Shown here one piece after another: positions 8,801 through 17,634 of a DNA stretch of 57,720 nucleotides. The notes beneath the pieces were generated by a model that was not told where the DNA came from, made no database searches, and saw only the letters and a list, made by a program, of their open reading frames with translations. Origin of the DNA: SOIA01 sp964346585 (lineage in GTDB: Bacteria; Acidobacteriota; Aminicenantia; Aminicenantales; Aminicenantaceae); contig CAYFVQ010000062.1 of assembly GCA_964346585.1 (NCBI GenBank), positions 1 through 57,720 of the forward strand, written 5' to 3'. The number at the start of each line of letters is the position of its first letter. Position 1 is the first letter of the stretch. Made by a program: the position numbers and the translations under genes.

Positions 8801-9406
8801 TTATTCCTGAAGGACAATCCCACCAGTTCCCTCTATCACTTCTCCGATTATCCAGGCCTTGTGCCCTGTTTTTTCTAACATCTGGAGTACACGCCGAGCA
8901 TTCTGGGGCCCCAGGATCAAGACCATGCCCACACAAAAGCCGGCCAAATCAAGCCCATCCTTTTCATACATTCCGGGAAGTTCAGCTGTCTCACCCCCGA
9001 TTAAAGCGCATCCGGCCTCTTGGCAGCCCTTTGTGATTCCTTTCATCAGATCATACAGTCTCTTCTCGTTCAGTTTTCCGCACGCGATATAATCGAGGAA
9101 TAAAAGAGGTTCAGCTCCGACCACAACAACATCATCCACACACATGGCGACCAGATCAATCCCGACCGTGTCGTATCTATCCAACATCTCAGCCAGCAAA
9201 ATCTTAGTGCCCACTCCATCTGTCGAGGAAACAAGAAAAGGATTTTTTATTGCCTTGAGACGAGGCATGAAAAGACCACTGAAGCCGCCAACTTTTCCCA
9301 AGACCTCGGGTCGAACGGTTTTTTTGATGAGGGGCTTTATCCTTTTGACAAATGCATCCGCTTTATCTATATCCACACCCGCTTTTTTATAAGTTACTGC
9401 AGCCAT
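8801..9406 (-). CDS. purM: Internally deleted PurM (phosphoribosylformylglycinamidine cyclo-ligase)
   Basis: Only 201 residues, whereas PurM is normally about 340-350. Residues 1-172 match the PurM N-terminal half: YKKAGVDIDKADAFVKRI, SSTDGVGTKI, GAEPLLFLDYIACGK and LIGGETAELPGMY. After AGFCVGM the sequence jumps directly to what aligns with the extreme C-terminus (LEKTGHKAWIIGEV). About 140 residues, most of the C-terminal AIRS domain, are absent without breaking the frame. The joint lies where two related motifs of intact PurM (GF-C/S-VGV and N-MGIGMV) would align, as expected of recombination between short similar sequences or an assembly collapse. ATG at 9406 has only a weak GAGAG upstream. 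It is unlikely to support purine synthesis as it stands. Confidence 0.8.
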   Translation of the reverse strand: MAAVTYKKAGVDIDKADAFVKRIKPLIKKTVRPEVLGKVGGFSGLFMPRLKAIKNPFLVSSTDGVGTKILLAEMLDRYDTVGIDLVAMCVDDVVVVGAEPLLFLDYIACGKLNEKRLYDLMKGITKGCQEAGCALIGGETAELPGMYEKDGLDLAGFCVGMVLILGPQNARRVLQMLEKTGHKAWIIGEVIEGTGGIVLQE

Positions 9407-9480
9407 TCTCTATCTCTCTTGTACCAAGATACCTGAGTTATATCACCGCCTCCCCCTCAAGTCAATCAATGTCAATCAAT

Positions 9481-9600
9481 GGGGTCAGACCTTAGTCACT
9501 TCAGCAAATGAGGATATCAGGGTCAGCCTGAGTTAGAATAAATGTCTGTCAAACTGGAATTATGCCCTGGTCAAGACATGCAGATAAGGTCTGATCCCAA
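9481..9600. repeat. REPIN-like inverted repeat, family A (degenerate)
   Basis: The left arm begins GGGGTCAGACCTTAGTCACT (9481-9500). The right arm, AGATAAGGTCTGATCCCA (9582-9599), is its weakened complement; a GGTCAG fragment lies between. It occupies the gap between the purM-like gene and the racemase gene, where nothing else is seen. Confidence 0.6.
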
Positions 9601-9649
9601 CAGTATCTTCTGGGCGAGTCTCTCAGAAGCCCCTTGCTTTAATCTCCAG

Positions 9650-10765
9650 CTAACTGGCTTTAATCACTTCTCGTTTTAAGGTGGCCCTCTCGATTCTTTT
9701 CTCCTGAGGAGAAACACCGATTCCCGGCGATTCCGGGACTCTTATGGTTCCGGTTCGACTCACTTCTACCTGGGGTTCAATCAAATCTTCCTCATAGTAT
9801 CTTTTGCTCGCCGAAAGGTCGTTAGGGAACCGGAAGTTGGGGAGAGTGGCCAAATGGATGTTATGGGCGCGCCCAATCCCTGATTCCAGCATCCCACCGC
9901 ACCAGACTGGAATCTGCTTCTCCTGGCAGAAATCATGAATCTGGCGAGACTCCACGATGCCTCCCACTCTTCCCACTTTTATGTTGATGATCCGGCAGCT
10001 TTTCATCTCATACGCTTTCCGGGCTTCACCCACCGAAACAATGCTTTCGTCCAGGCAGAGAGGAGTCTCCAGCTCTTTCTGGAGACGACTGTGATCCCAT
10101 AAATCATAAGGCGGGAAGGGCTGTTCGAGCATGAGGAGTTTGAATTCATCAAGCCTTTTTAAATTTTCCATATCATCGAGAGAATAAGCCCCATTGGCAT
10201 CCGCCTGAAGGGCCAATTCTGGGAATGTCTTCCGTATTTCCGTTAAGATTTCATAGTCCCAGCCGGGCTTTATTTTAACCTTGATCCGCTGATAGCCTTC
10301 ATCAAGAAAGAATTGGATTCTTTCCAAAAGCTCTGAAACAGAGTCTTGAATACCGATGCTCACACCCGAAGGGATGTCCTTTTTCACTCCTCCATAAATC
10401 TTCCAGAGAGGTTTCTCTTCTTTTTTCCCATGAATATCCCACATGGCGAGCTCCAGCCCCGCCTTAGCCATGGGATGCCCCCGATATTTTTTCGCCTCTT
10501 CATGGAATACCTGAGGGTCTGAAAGAGACTGTTCGAAAACGAGTGGAACCAGAAAGTCTTTCAGAACGCTCCATGCTGTGGAAGTCGTCTCGTAGCTGTA
10601 GAGCGGGCTTCTATCGGCCACGACTTCCCCGTAGCCGCTGAGTCCTCCACTGTGAACCTTAACAAGGATGAATTCTCGTTCCTCTTCCCGACCAAAGCTT
10701 GTCTCAAAGAAATGAATGTAGGGAAGTCTCAGAAGGAGAAGTTCCACTCTTTCGATGTTCCCCAT
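9650..10765 (-). CDS. Enolase-superfamily enzyme, o-succinylbenzoate synthase / N-acylamino acid racemase type
   Basis: A 371-residue muconate-lactonizing-type enzyme. The catalytic Lys is in IKVKIKPG (about 160-167). The metal ligands are the Asp of QADANGAY, the Glu of LEQPFPP and the Asp of CLDESI; the second Lys is in NIKVGRVGG. The C-terminal GGMLESGIGRAHN loop is characteristic of the MenC/N-succinylamino acid racemase group. No other menaquinone gene is nearby, so racemisation of an N-acylated amino acid (or a promiscuous enzyme) is as likely as menaquinone synthesis. ATG at 10765 has AGAGGA seven bases upstream. It follows the GT4 gene on the same strand after an 88-bp gap. Confidence 0.8.
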   Translation of the reverse strand: MGNIERVELLLLRLPYIHFFETSFGREEEREFILVKVHSGGLSGYGEVVADRSPLYSYETTSTAWSVLKDFLVPLVFEQSLSDPQVFHEEAKKYRGHPMAKAGLELAMWDIHGKKEEKPLWKIYGGVKKDIPSGVSIGIQDSVSELLERIQFFLDEGYQRIKVKIKPGWDYEILTEIRKTFPELALQADANGAYSLDDMENLKRLDEFKLLMLEQPFPPYDLWDHSRLQKELETPLCLDESIVSVGEARKAYEMKSCRIINIKVGRVGGIVESRQIHDFCQEKQIPVWCGGMLESGIGRAHNIHLATLPNFRFPNDLSASKRYYEEDLIEPQVEVSRTGTIRVPESPGIGVSPQEKRIERATLKREVIKAS

Positions 10766-10853
10766 TTTATTCCTCTTTTTTGCGCCAGGAATCAGACTGT
10801 TTGTTCCAAAGCCAAAAAATCAGTTTTTCCAGTGAAACAATACATCTTTTGAA

Positions 10854-11972
10854 TCATACTTTTTCGTGGAGTTTGAACCACTTCTTCAAACCGAGATTTT
10901 CATACAGGAGGATGATATTATCTGCCATGGCCTCTGCGGAAAATTTCTGATGAACGACCTGGTACCCTTTCTGCCCGAGGCGGGAGGCCAGTTCCCTATT
11001 GTCATAAAGTCTCAGGATGGCTTTAGCCAGAGCCGAAGGGCTTCGAGGAGGGACCAGCAGACCGGTCTCTCTATGCCTCACCACTTCGGGGATCCCTCCG
11101 ACCTTTGTGGCGACTACGGGAAGACGGCAGGCCATTGCGTCAAGGATGGTGCTTCCCATGCCCTCTAAAAAAGAGGAAAGGACAAATAGATCCAGAGAAG
11201 ATAGAATCTGAGGCACATCTTCCCGAAAACCCAGGAAAAAGACAATATCCTTGACACCGGACTCCTCCGCTTGTTTGCTCAATTCCATGAATAGAGGCCC
11301 ACTACCGACAATAATGATCTTTATCTTATCAGTGTGCTCTTTGAGGATTTCCGTCGCCTTGATTAAGTACTGGTGGCCTTTATTGTCAGAAAGATGCGCG
11401 ACTATCCCAACCAGGAAATCGTCAGGAGCAAATGAGAGCTCACGGCGAAGATAGTCACTGGATAAAGCTTCGTCATAAGGGGAAAAGTCAATCCCAGAAG
11501 GAATAACGACAATGCGCTTAGAGTCGATTCCCCCATCAATCAAAACCTCCCTGACTTCTTCGGAAATAGCGATGATTTTATCCACCTTCTTTTTGTACTT
11601 CTGCCGCGATAAAAAATTTTTTTTGAGAGGGAAAGCGACCCGTCTGGAGATGACTCGATGCGGGACTTTGGCTAGAGAAGCCGCCATAGAGCCGATGGAC
11701 ACAGAATGAGCGTCATGGAAATGGGCCAGGAGGCAATTCTGTCTCTTCATGGCTCTGGCTAGACGGAGAGTTGCAAACAGGTCGAATTCGCTCTTGATTT
11801 TGAGGCGGAGAACAGGCAACTCTTCTTCTACCGCTTTTTGATGAAGGGGGCTATTCGGTTGGACAGCCAGAATAAACGGAACCCCTCTTTTTTTTAACGC
11901 CTTGGCGAGGAAAAAAGACTGCCTCTGTCCACCTCTCCATTCCTTTCCGGCATCAATATGGAAAAGGCTCAA
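10854..11972 (-). CDS. GT4 family glycosyltransferase
   Basis: A 372-residue GT-B retaining glycosyltransferase. The N-terminal acceptor half starts FHIDAGKEWRGGQRQS, with the conserved GG loop. The nucleotide-sugar half has IPSGIDFSPYD, VGIVAHLSDNKGH and the E-x7-E motif EGMGSTILDAMACRLPVV (about 268-285). The start is a TTG at 11972, supported by AAAGGAG with about 7-base spacing. It overlaps the preceding GT2 gene by 20 bp, implying translational coupling and joint action, probably on lipopolysaccharide core or another cell-surface glycan. The donor and acceptor are not evident. Confidence 0.85.
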   Translation of the reverse strand: MSLFHIDAGKEWRGGQRQSFFLAKALKKRGVPFILAVQPNSPLHQKAVEEELPVLRLKIKSEFDLFATLRLARAMKRQNCLLAHFHDAHSVSIGSMAASLAKVPHRVISRRVAFPLKKNFLSRQKYKKKVDKIIAISEEVREVLIDGGIDSKRIVVIPSGIDFSPYDEALSSDYLRRELSFAPDDFLVGIVAHLSDNKGHQYLIKATEILKEHTDKIKIIIVGSGPLFMELSKQAEESGVKDIVFFLGFREDVPQILSSLDLFVLSSFLEGMGSTILDAMACRLPVVATKVGGIPEVVRHRETGLLVPPRSPSALAKAILRLYDNRELASRLGQKGYQVVHQKFSAEAMADNIILLYENLGLKKWFKLHEKV

Positions 11973-12726
11973 TTCTCTCTCCTTTTTTCCATATCTCTCT
12001 CAGCTTCGCGTATCGAAGAAAGATCGAATAGCCATTGAGAACGGAAACAATAAAACCCGGATATCCGTCCAAAAATCCGGCTCTCCAGAAATAAGATTTC
12101 ACAAACCTGAAAAAAGGCATGAAAACCAGACGAGGCCACCTGCATTTTTTTCCCTTCGCGTAGAGTTTCTGGGCGCCGAGTTCGGAAAATTTATTGATCC
12201 TATCCAGGTGTTCTGAGATGTTGCGGTAAGTAAAATGGTGGATCGAACCGCTCAGCTTCTGGATTTTCCCCTCGACCACTAATCTCTCATGAACATACTC
12301 CCCTTCCCATCGTGCTTTTTCCTTACGAAAGAGGCGGAGTTTCCGGTCAGGATACCATCCTGAATGACGAATCCATCTTCCCAAATAATAGACCTGCCTC
12401 GGTATCAAGAATCCATCGCATTCAGGCTCTTCTTTTTTAATCTCGAGGATTTCTTTACGGAGTTCGGAAGAAATCCTCTCATCCGCATCCAGGGAGAGTA
12501 TCCAGGGAAAAGACGCACGAGTATTCGCATAATTCTTCTGGTCCGAATAATCGGTCCACTTCCTCTGGAAGACTTTATTGGTGTATTTTTTGGCGAGTTT
12601 GACTGTCTTATCAGTGCTGAAGCTATCGACCACAACAATCTCAGAAGCCAAACCAGCCAGGCTTTTTAGCGCCGGCTCCAGCCTCTTCTCTTCGTTGAAG
12701 GTGATGATTACAGTCGAAATTTCCAC
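11953..12726 (-). CDS. GT2 family glycosyltransferase, WaaE/KdtX-like
   Basis: A 257-residue inverting GT-A enzyme: TVIITFNEEKRLEPALKSL at the N-terminus, the DXD equivalent LSLDADERIS (about 93-102), then QVYYLGRWIRHSGWYPDRK, which is typical of the LPS core glucosyltransferase WaaE family. The C-terminal basic segment with aromatic residues (FVKSYFWRAGFLDGYPGFIV) probably sits on the inner membrane. Start is a GTG at 12726 with GAGG very close upstream, so the exact start is moderately certain. It forms a two-gene unit with the overlapping GT4 gene. Confidence 0.85.
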   Translation of the reverse strand: MEISTVIITFNEEKRLEPALKSLAGLASEIVVVDSFSTDKTVKLAKKYTNKVFQRKWTDYSDQKNYANTRASFPWILSLDADERISSELRKEILEIKKEEPECDGFLIPRQVYYLGRWIRHSGWYPDRKLRLFRKEKARWEGEYVHERLVVEGKIQKLSGSIHHFTYRNISEHLDRINKFSELGAQKLYAKGKKCRWPRLVFMPFFRFVKSYFWRAGFLDGYPGFIVSVLNGYSIFLRYAKLREIWKKGERIEPFPY

Positions 12727-12780
12727 GGCCTCATCTTAGCACAATTCATTGAAAAATTAAAAAAGTGGACAGGTATTTAT

Positions 12781-12939
12781 GCTCAGTAATTCAGTAACTC
12801 TTTTGGCAATGATATTGAAGGACAAAGTGTCATTGCGCGCGAAGCGTGGCAATCTCTTAAGGAAAAATGTCTTTCTTTATATGAAATTGCTTCACTCCGT
12901 TCGCAATGACATCCAAAAAATGTTACCGAATTTTTGAGC
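12781..12939. repeat. Nested inverted repeat with CATTGCG arms
   Basis: Inner arms GTCATTGCGCGCGAAGCG (12829-12846, continuing to about 12857) and TTCACTCCGTTCGCAATGAC (12891-12910) are near-complementary. Outside them, GCTCAGTAATTCAGTAAC (12781-12798) pairs with GTTACCGAATTTTTGAGC (12922-12939). A decayed copy is at 15801-15900. The type resembles ERIC-like non-coding repeats and could fold into one long hairpin as RNA. Confidence 0.6.
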
Positions 12940-12961
12940 ACGTGCAACAGGCTACTTTTTT

Positions 12962-13044
12962 AGGGACTATCCCTTTCAGTCCTCTTATTAAGGAGGATAG
13001 GGACTGTCCCTCTTCTCCAGAAAAAGGGGCCTGTCCCCTTTTTT
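12962..13044. repeat. Family E inverted pair plus family D hairpin (probable terminator)
   Basis: AGGGACTATCCCTTTCAG (12962-12979) and GGATAGGGACTGTCCC (12994-13009) form one inverted pair. AAAAAGGGGCCTGTCCCC (13021-13038) followed by six T's is a family D palindrome, located 5 bp after the stop codon of the dehydrogenase gene, where it can serve as an intrinsic terminator. Confidence 0.6.
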
Positions 13045-13049
13045 AATTT

Positions 13050-14054
13050 TTATTGAACAGCGTTCGGAGGAGGCAAATCCTTCATTACCAAGACTCCCGG
13101 AGGCGCTTCGATAGCCCGGGGAATCGTGTTGACGGTGACAGCCACTGTCCCGATATCTCCATGAACTCCACCAATGATCTTCTGGTGAAGGTTGGGCTCC
13201 CCTTCGATGATAATCTCATCATACTCTTCCTCTACTGCCGCGTTCGCGCAAAACTCAAGAGTGATGACTTCTTTTCCGTCCTTTTTACCAAAAGCGATGC
13301 TTGTTAATCCAATCACATCCCCTGGTTGGACCTCCCCTAGAGCCGTTGTTATCTCTTTTTCGTTGATAACCGGCTCAGGAGGAAGCTCCACGGCCTCATC
13401 CAATTCCCAGCCGAGTCCGGAGGCGATCATGTGGATGGATTCCAGTAATCCCACATGGCCTGTGATAATCTTATTTTCAATCTTTTCCTTAAACCCTACC
13501 TGAGTTAGGCCTGTACCGACTTTTACCTGGAAAGGCACTCGCCGTTTGGCTGAGTTCATCATCCGCTTGACCTTGACAGACTGAACTTTGAGACAAGGAG
13601 CGGTGAGGACAAGCGGAAGCATATCCATTAAAAAGCCCGGATTAATGCCTGTCCCGACAACAGTCTTTCCATGTTCCTTGGCCAAGTCATCGAGTTTCTG
13701 AGTCAGCTCAGGGTGACGCTTCCAGGGAAAAGAAAGCTCTTCGCAGGTGGAAACCACGTTCAAACCCACCTCCAGGCATTGAATGACCTGGGGGGCCACA
13801 CTTTCGAGATGAGAAGTCGTTGTGAGCACAACCGCATCGGCTTTGACTCTTGAAAGAAGATCATCCGGCTTTTTTTCAATCAAAATTCCCAGTGTTTTTG
13901 GGGGCTCAAAAATCTCTCCTAAATCCTTCCCGAAAAGTTCCGGGTCAATATCTACAGCGCCCACGATCTCAAAATTTGTCTTATCGAGCAGAGCTTGAGC
14001 CGTTTTTCGGCCCATCACACCACATCCGAAGATTATGACTTTGTACTTTTCCAT
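13050..14054 (-). CDS. NAD(P)-dependent amino acid dehydrogenase, 2,4-diaminopentanoate dehydrogenase-like
   Basis: A 334-residue protein with an N-terminal Rossmann fold (VIIFGCGVMGRKTAQALL, about 6-23; acidic residue in AVDIDPELFG) of the dihydrodipicolinate-reductase type. VVSTCEELSFPW and VVGTGINPGFLMDMLPLVL are typical of the 2,4-diaminopentanoate dehydrogenase (Ord) group. The gene follows a class III aminotransferase gene with a 34-bp gap, so the pair probably acts in one amino acid or diamine pathway, by inference. Other ornithine-fermentation genes are not seen. ATG at 14054 has a strong GGGAGGGA site seven bases upstream. Confidence 0.75.
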   Translation of the reverse strand: MEKYKVIIFGCGVMGRKTAQALLDKTNFEIVGAVDIDPELFGKDLGEIFEPPKTLGILIEKKPDDLLSRVKADAVVLTTTSHLESVAPQVIQCLEVGLNVVSTCEELSFPWKRHPELTQKLDDLAKEHGKTVVGTGINPGFLMDMLPLVLTAPCLKVQSVKVKRMMNSAKRRVPFQVKVGTGLTQVGFKEKIENKIITGHVGLLESIHMIASGLGWELDEAVELPPEPVINEKEITTALGEVQPGDVIGLTSIAFGKKDGKEVITLEFCANAAVEEEYDEIIIEGEPNLHQKIIGGVHGDIGTVAVTVNTIPRAIEAPPGVLVMKDLPPPNAVQ

Positions 14055-14088
14055 CTGTAGTCCCTCCCCATCTAATTAAGAAATGATT

Positions 14089-15495
14089 CTATTTATATTT
14101 ACACCATTTCTTGGCTACTCTCTCCACCGCATCCAGAGATGCTTGGATTTCACTACTCGTGTGGGCAGCGGAAATGGCTCCATACCCATGAAAGATGTTG
14201 AATCCCTCCTCAAGCATGGACAATTTGAATATCTTTTCCCTGAGTTCTATATCACAAACCTCTGGATTCCACACTTGCTCTGCAAAGGAAATCTGATCGA
14301 TCTCCTCTTCGAGGAATTGAACACCAACAAGGGAGCTGTGCTCTGTGATCGAGTCACCATAGCCCGTGCATTTAACGTTGAATCCATGCGCGGCGAATAT
14401 CTCCTCTATTCCCTTCCTGACCTTTGCCCCAAGCTGGCCGATTCTGGGATAGACCTCTGATTCATGTTCTATCAGATACTTCAGATAGGTCAGACCGGCC
14501 AGCATCGCCGCCGGGTGAGCGGAAAAGGTTCCTCCTTCAAACTTCACTTTTTCATCTGGCTTGGCCTCAGGACCGCATAATGCCAGCACATCATCCCGAC
14601 CAGCCACTGCGCTGACCGGCATGCCTCCTCCAATCGCTTTCCCCAGAACAGTTAGATCTGGTTGGATTCCGTACAGGCTCTGAATCCCACCTGCATGAAA
14701 GCGAAATCCCGATACAACCTCATCGAAAATGAGTAAAGCATCGTACTGTCGGGTCAATTCCCTGGCTTTCTGGAGGTAGTCCTTATGAGAAAATATAAAA
14801 CCGCCTGCTCCGATAAAGGGTTCGAGGATAAAACAGGCCGTTCTTTCACCATGCTCTTTGAATTTATCCTCAAGATCCTGGATATCATTAAACCGGCTGA
14901 CTATAATCATTGCATCCGTGCCGCTCGGAAGTCCTGCGGATTCCAGCCGATTCATGCCGTGATCGTAGACTGTGATCCCTTTTAAAGCATAGGGATGAGC
15001 CCCATGCCAGCCTCCGCCCACCTTCATCACCAATTCCCTTTTGGTGAAAGCCTTGGCTAGCATGATCGCAGACATCGACGCCAATGTTCCACTCGTAGTG
15101 AAACGAATCTTGTCGGCACTGATTTGCTTGAGGATAAGTTCTGCCAATTCCCTCTGAAGAGTGCCCGGAAATCCGGTGGTTAAACCCTGGTTCCTATGAA
15201 AATAATCCTGCAGGGATTTAATGATGATTTGAGGATTGTGTCCCAGAACGTTGGCAAAATGACCCTGCCAGAAATCGACATAGATGTTCCCATCGGCATC
15301 CCAGACTTTGGAGCCACTGCTCTGAACATCATAGAAAGGAAAGGGGCTGAATAACCGAAGGTTATGGCTGCCACCGGTGATCAAATACTGTGCAGTCTTT
15401 TTAAAAACCTCTTCTGATTTTTTATGCTTTGATCTGTAGTCTTTGATTAAATCAGCGAGTAATCTTTTCTTATCCACGCTCAACCACTCAGGCAT
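14089..15495 (-). CDS. Class III aminotransferase, glutamate-1-semialdehyde aminomutase-like
   Basis: A 468-residue PLP enzyme. The PLP-phosphate region is TTSGTLASMSAIMLAKAFT, the Asp that contacts the pyridine nitrogen is in LLIFDEVVSGFRF (about 243-255), and the Schiff-base Lys is in LTVLGKAIGGGMPVSA (about 272-287). It resembles glutamate-1-semialdehyde 2,1-aminomutase, but it is longer than HemL and has no haem genes around it, so an aminotransferase or aminomutase on another substrate is likely. It is first of a two-gene unit with the dehydrogenase at 13050-14054. ATG at 15495 has a poor AAAGAA site. Confidence 0.8.
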   Translation of the reverse strand: MPEWLSVDKKRLLADLIKDYRSKHKKSEEVFKKTAQYLITGGSHNLRLFSPFPFYDVQSSGSKVWDADGNIYVDFWQGHFANVLGHNPQIIIKSLQDYFHRNQGLTTGFPGTLQRELAELILKQISADKIRFTTSGTLASMSAIMLAKAFTKRELVMKVGGGWHGAHPYALKGITVYDHGMNRLESAGLPSGTDAMIIVSRFNDIQDLEDKFKEHGERTACFILEPFIGAGGFIFSHKDYLQKARELTRQYDALLIFDEVVSGFRFHAGGIQSLYGIQPDLTVLGKAIGGGMPVSAVAGRDDVLALCGPEAKPDEKVKFEGGTFSAHPAAMLAGLTYLKYLIEHESEVYPRIGQLGAKVRKGIEEIFAAHGFNVKCTGYGDSITEHSSLVGVQFLEEEIDQISFAEQVWNPEVCDIELREKIFKLSMLEEGFNIFHGYGAISAAHTSSEIQASLDAVERVAKKWCKYK

Positions 15496-15903
15496 TTTAA
15501 TTCTTTTAAACCCGAATGAGGATCAATAGCCATGCCTTATTAGAGCAAGGAGCCTGGCTTTACAGCTCTTTAAGTTTCTTACAGAATGCGAATTTCCCGG
15601 ATGAACAATTCCTCAATCGTGCATCTCGATTTTTTGCACTGGATAGAATAGAACAACAACGAAAAATAGTCAAAGAAGTTTAAAAAAAATTTAGACTCTA
15701 GATTTTTTTCGTCTAGTCAAACAAGTCAAAGGCGCATCGGCTTTTTTTGGGAGCTATTCCCTTGAGCTCTATTAATGAGGAAGATGGACAGTTGTCTATA
15801 CTCACGAATTAGGTAACACTTTTTAGGTGTCACAGCGAGCAAAGCATGTAAATCTCCTAAAAAAATAATGAAAATTCTTTTTTATGACAGCACTTCTTCT
15901 TGA
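15496..15903. repeat. Intergenic stretch with decayed repeat copies
   Basis: No gene is seen in these 408 bp. CTCACGAATTAGGTAACA (15801-15818), then GGTGTCACAGCGAGCAAAGC (15826-15845) resemble the outer and inner left arms of the 12781-12939 repeat. GGGAGCTATTCCCTTGAGCT (about 15750-15769) looks like a decayed family E arm. Confidence 0.4.
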
Positions 15904-17463
15904 TTAGTCTTTCAGAAATTGTGACGTGACTATATTTCTCTTTTCTAGGCTCGTTCCCAGAACCTTTTCCAGCTGCGCCACGGAAAGTATGTAAGAAACC
16001 AGCGAGTTTAGCTCCAGCGACCTTTCCCTTGCCAACTCTTCCTGGTACTGGAGCACAAAATAGTTTGTCGTCAGCCCGACATCCAGCTTTTTCACCTCAG
16101 CCTCCAGCCTTTTCTGAGCTAACTCACGAGACACCCGGTAAGCCTGAACCCTTTTGAAGTTTGTATCCACATCCCTCACAGCATTTCTGACTTCGAGGAA
16201 GACCTGCTTTTCCAGGTTTACAAGTTCAAGCTGGCTCTTCTCTATTTCCATCTTCGCCCTGGCATAATCCGCTTTAGTTGTGAAACTGCTCAGAGGTAAG
16301 GAAAGAGTCAAACCAACAGACCAGTTATTGTATTTGAAGCCAATAGCATCTTTTAGAGCATCAGAGGCAGGATGTTCAATCGTTCCTATCGGAGGACCGA
16401 AGGGATTCAAAGGATCAAAAACAATTTCTGTTCCTGAAAGTCCCGGACTCCAGTAAGAGAACTCTAAATCCAAACCTGGAAGAAGCTGATTCTTCGCCAC
16501 CTTCAAGTCTAACTCATTGGTTTCTAAAGTCTTTTTCTTCATCTTCAGATCCGGACTTTTCTCTAATGCTATCCTCAATGCTTCCTCCAGGGAAACCTCT
16601 TTCTGGATAAAACTCGGCCTATCCAGAGGGATGATCCTTTTTGGTGGCAACTCCTCATCCTCTGAAATGTTGAGCAGGTCTTTGAGCACGTCCTCACGTC
16701 TGAGTACGAGGGCTTCGGCTTGAAGGATGTCTGCATCTCGAGAAGCCACCACTGCTTCGGCGTTCAAGATCTCAATTTCAGCCAGCTTTCCGACCTCCAC
16801 TTCTTTTTTGTTCTTGGCCAGGAGGTCTCGAGCTAGCTGTAACGACTGCTGTTTTACTTTATAATCTTCGATTGCATAAACAAGATACCAGTACGCTTCT
16901 TCCACACTATAAATCGTATCTATTAAAGTTTTTTCAAATTGATTGATGGAAATATCCAAGTTGTTCTGGGCCACGATGATTTCTCTCCGGCTGACCTTGA
17001 AACCAAAATTCTTCAACAATGGTTGGGTTAGCCCGAATCTCAAAGTACTTCCATATCGTGGATTGATGACCTGAAAGCCTGAGTTTGTTTCATACCTGTT
17101 GTTGTTTAAAGAGAGAGAAAAATTGCCTCCTGTGGGTATTTGCTGTACAAGAGTCGCAGAATAATTCAAATCCTTATTGATGACAGTATCTGCCTGCTCA
17201 AGCCACCAGGAGGACGGATTCGCTATCCGCTGGTTCCCGAAGCCGATATCAAGCCGGGGCATAAAAACCTCTTTGGCTCTAGTCACAGAGGTATCGGCCA
17301 ATTCCGGATTGATGACTTCCACTGCGACGTTGAGATTATCTTTCAAAGCCTTTATGACACACTCTTCAAGAGTCAGAGAGAGAACTTCTTCCTGTTGAGA
17401 ATAACAAGGCTTGAAGAATAAGATTAAAATCAATACCGAAATAAAACTCACTTTTTTCTTCAC
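15904..17463 (-). CDS. TolC family outer-membrane efflux protein
   Basis: A 519-residue outer-membrane channel protein. The signal peptide is about residues 1-22 (...SFISVLILILFFKPCYSQ). Two OEP-type repeats follow, each beginning SLTLEECVIKALKDNL-like (about 30-45) and VSLEEALRIALEKSPDLK (about 285-302), with long coiled-coil helices for the periplasmic barrel. The start is GTG at 17463, with GGAGGAG five to six bases upstream. It stands alone with no pump genes beside it; the second TolC, at 35262-36590, sits in the RND operon. The stretch 17464-17634 holds its upstream region and a 12-bp palindrome. Confidence 0.88.
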   Translation of the reverse strand: MKKKVSFISVLILILFFKPCYSQQEEVLSLTLEECVIKALKDNLNVAVEVINPELADTSVTRAKEVFMPRLDIGFGNQRIANPSSWWLEQADTVINKDLNYSATLVQQIPTGGNFSLSLNNNRYETNSGFQVINPRYGSTLRFGLTQPLLKNFGFKVSRREIIVAQNNLDISINQFEKTLIDTIYSVEEAYWYLVYAIEDYKVKQQSLQLARDLLAKNKKEVEVGKLAEIEILNAEAVVASRDADILQAEALVLRREDVLKDLLNISEDEELPPKRIIPLDRPSFIQKEVSLEEALRIALEKSPDLKMKKKTLETNELDLKVAKNQLLPGLDLEFSYWSPGLSGTEIVFDPLNPFGPPIGTIEHPASDALKDAIGFKYNNWSVGLTLSLPLSSFTTKADYARAKMEIEKSQLELVNLEKQVFLEVRNAVRDVDTNFKRVQAYRVSRELAQKRLEAEVKKLDVGLTTNYFVLQYQEELARERSLELNSLVSYILSVAQLEKVLGTSLEKRNIVTSQFLKD

Positions 17464-17556
17464 TTTACTCCTCCTGGTATAGATTTATACGAACAGATGT
17501 AATCATCCTGTCCAATCATCCAGTCTATCTTGTTTTTTTGGTTTCAATCAAATAAT

Positions 17557-17568
17557 ACGAATATTCGT
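17557..17568. promoter_or_regulatory. 12-bp perfect palindrome upstream of tolC
   Basis: ACGAATATTCGT is a perfect dyad about 95 bp before the GTG start of the TolC gene. A -10-like TATAAA follows closer to the gene. It could be an operator; I cannot name the regulator. Confidence 0.25.
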
Positions 17569-17634
17569 CCTCATTGGTTCAATAGGTTCGAATTTTCTCG
17601 CCCCGCATAAGCGGGAATAAGAAGGGAATCCCAT

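Noticed and set aside
9650..10765. Firm menC assignment for menaquinone synthesis
   Set aside because: The residues also fit N-acylamino acid racemases, and no other menaquinone gene is in the window.
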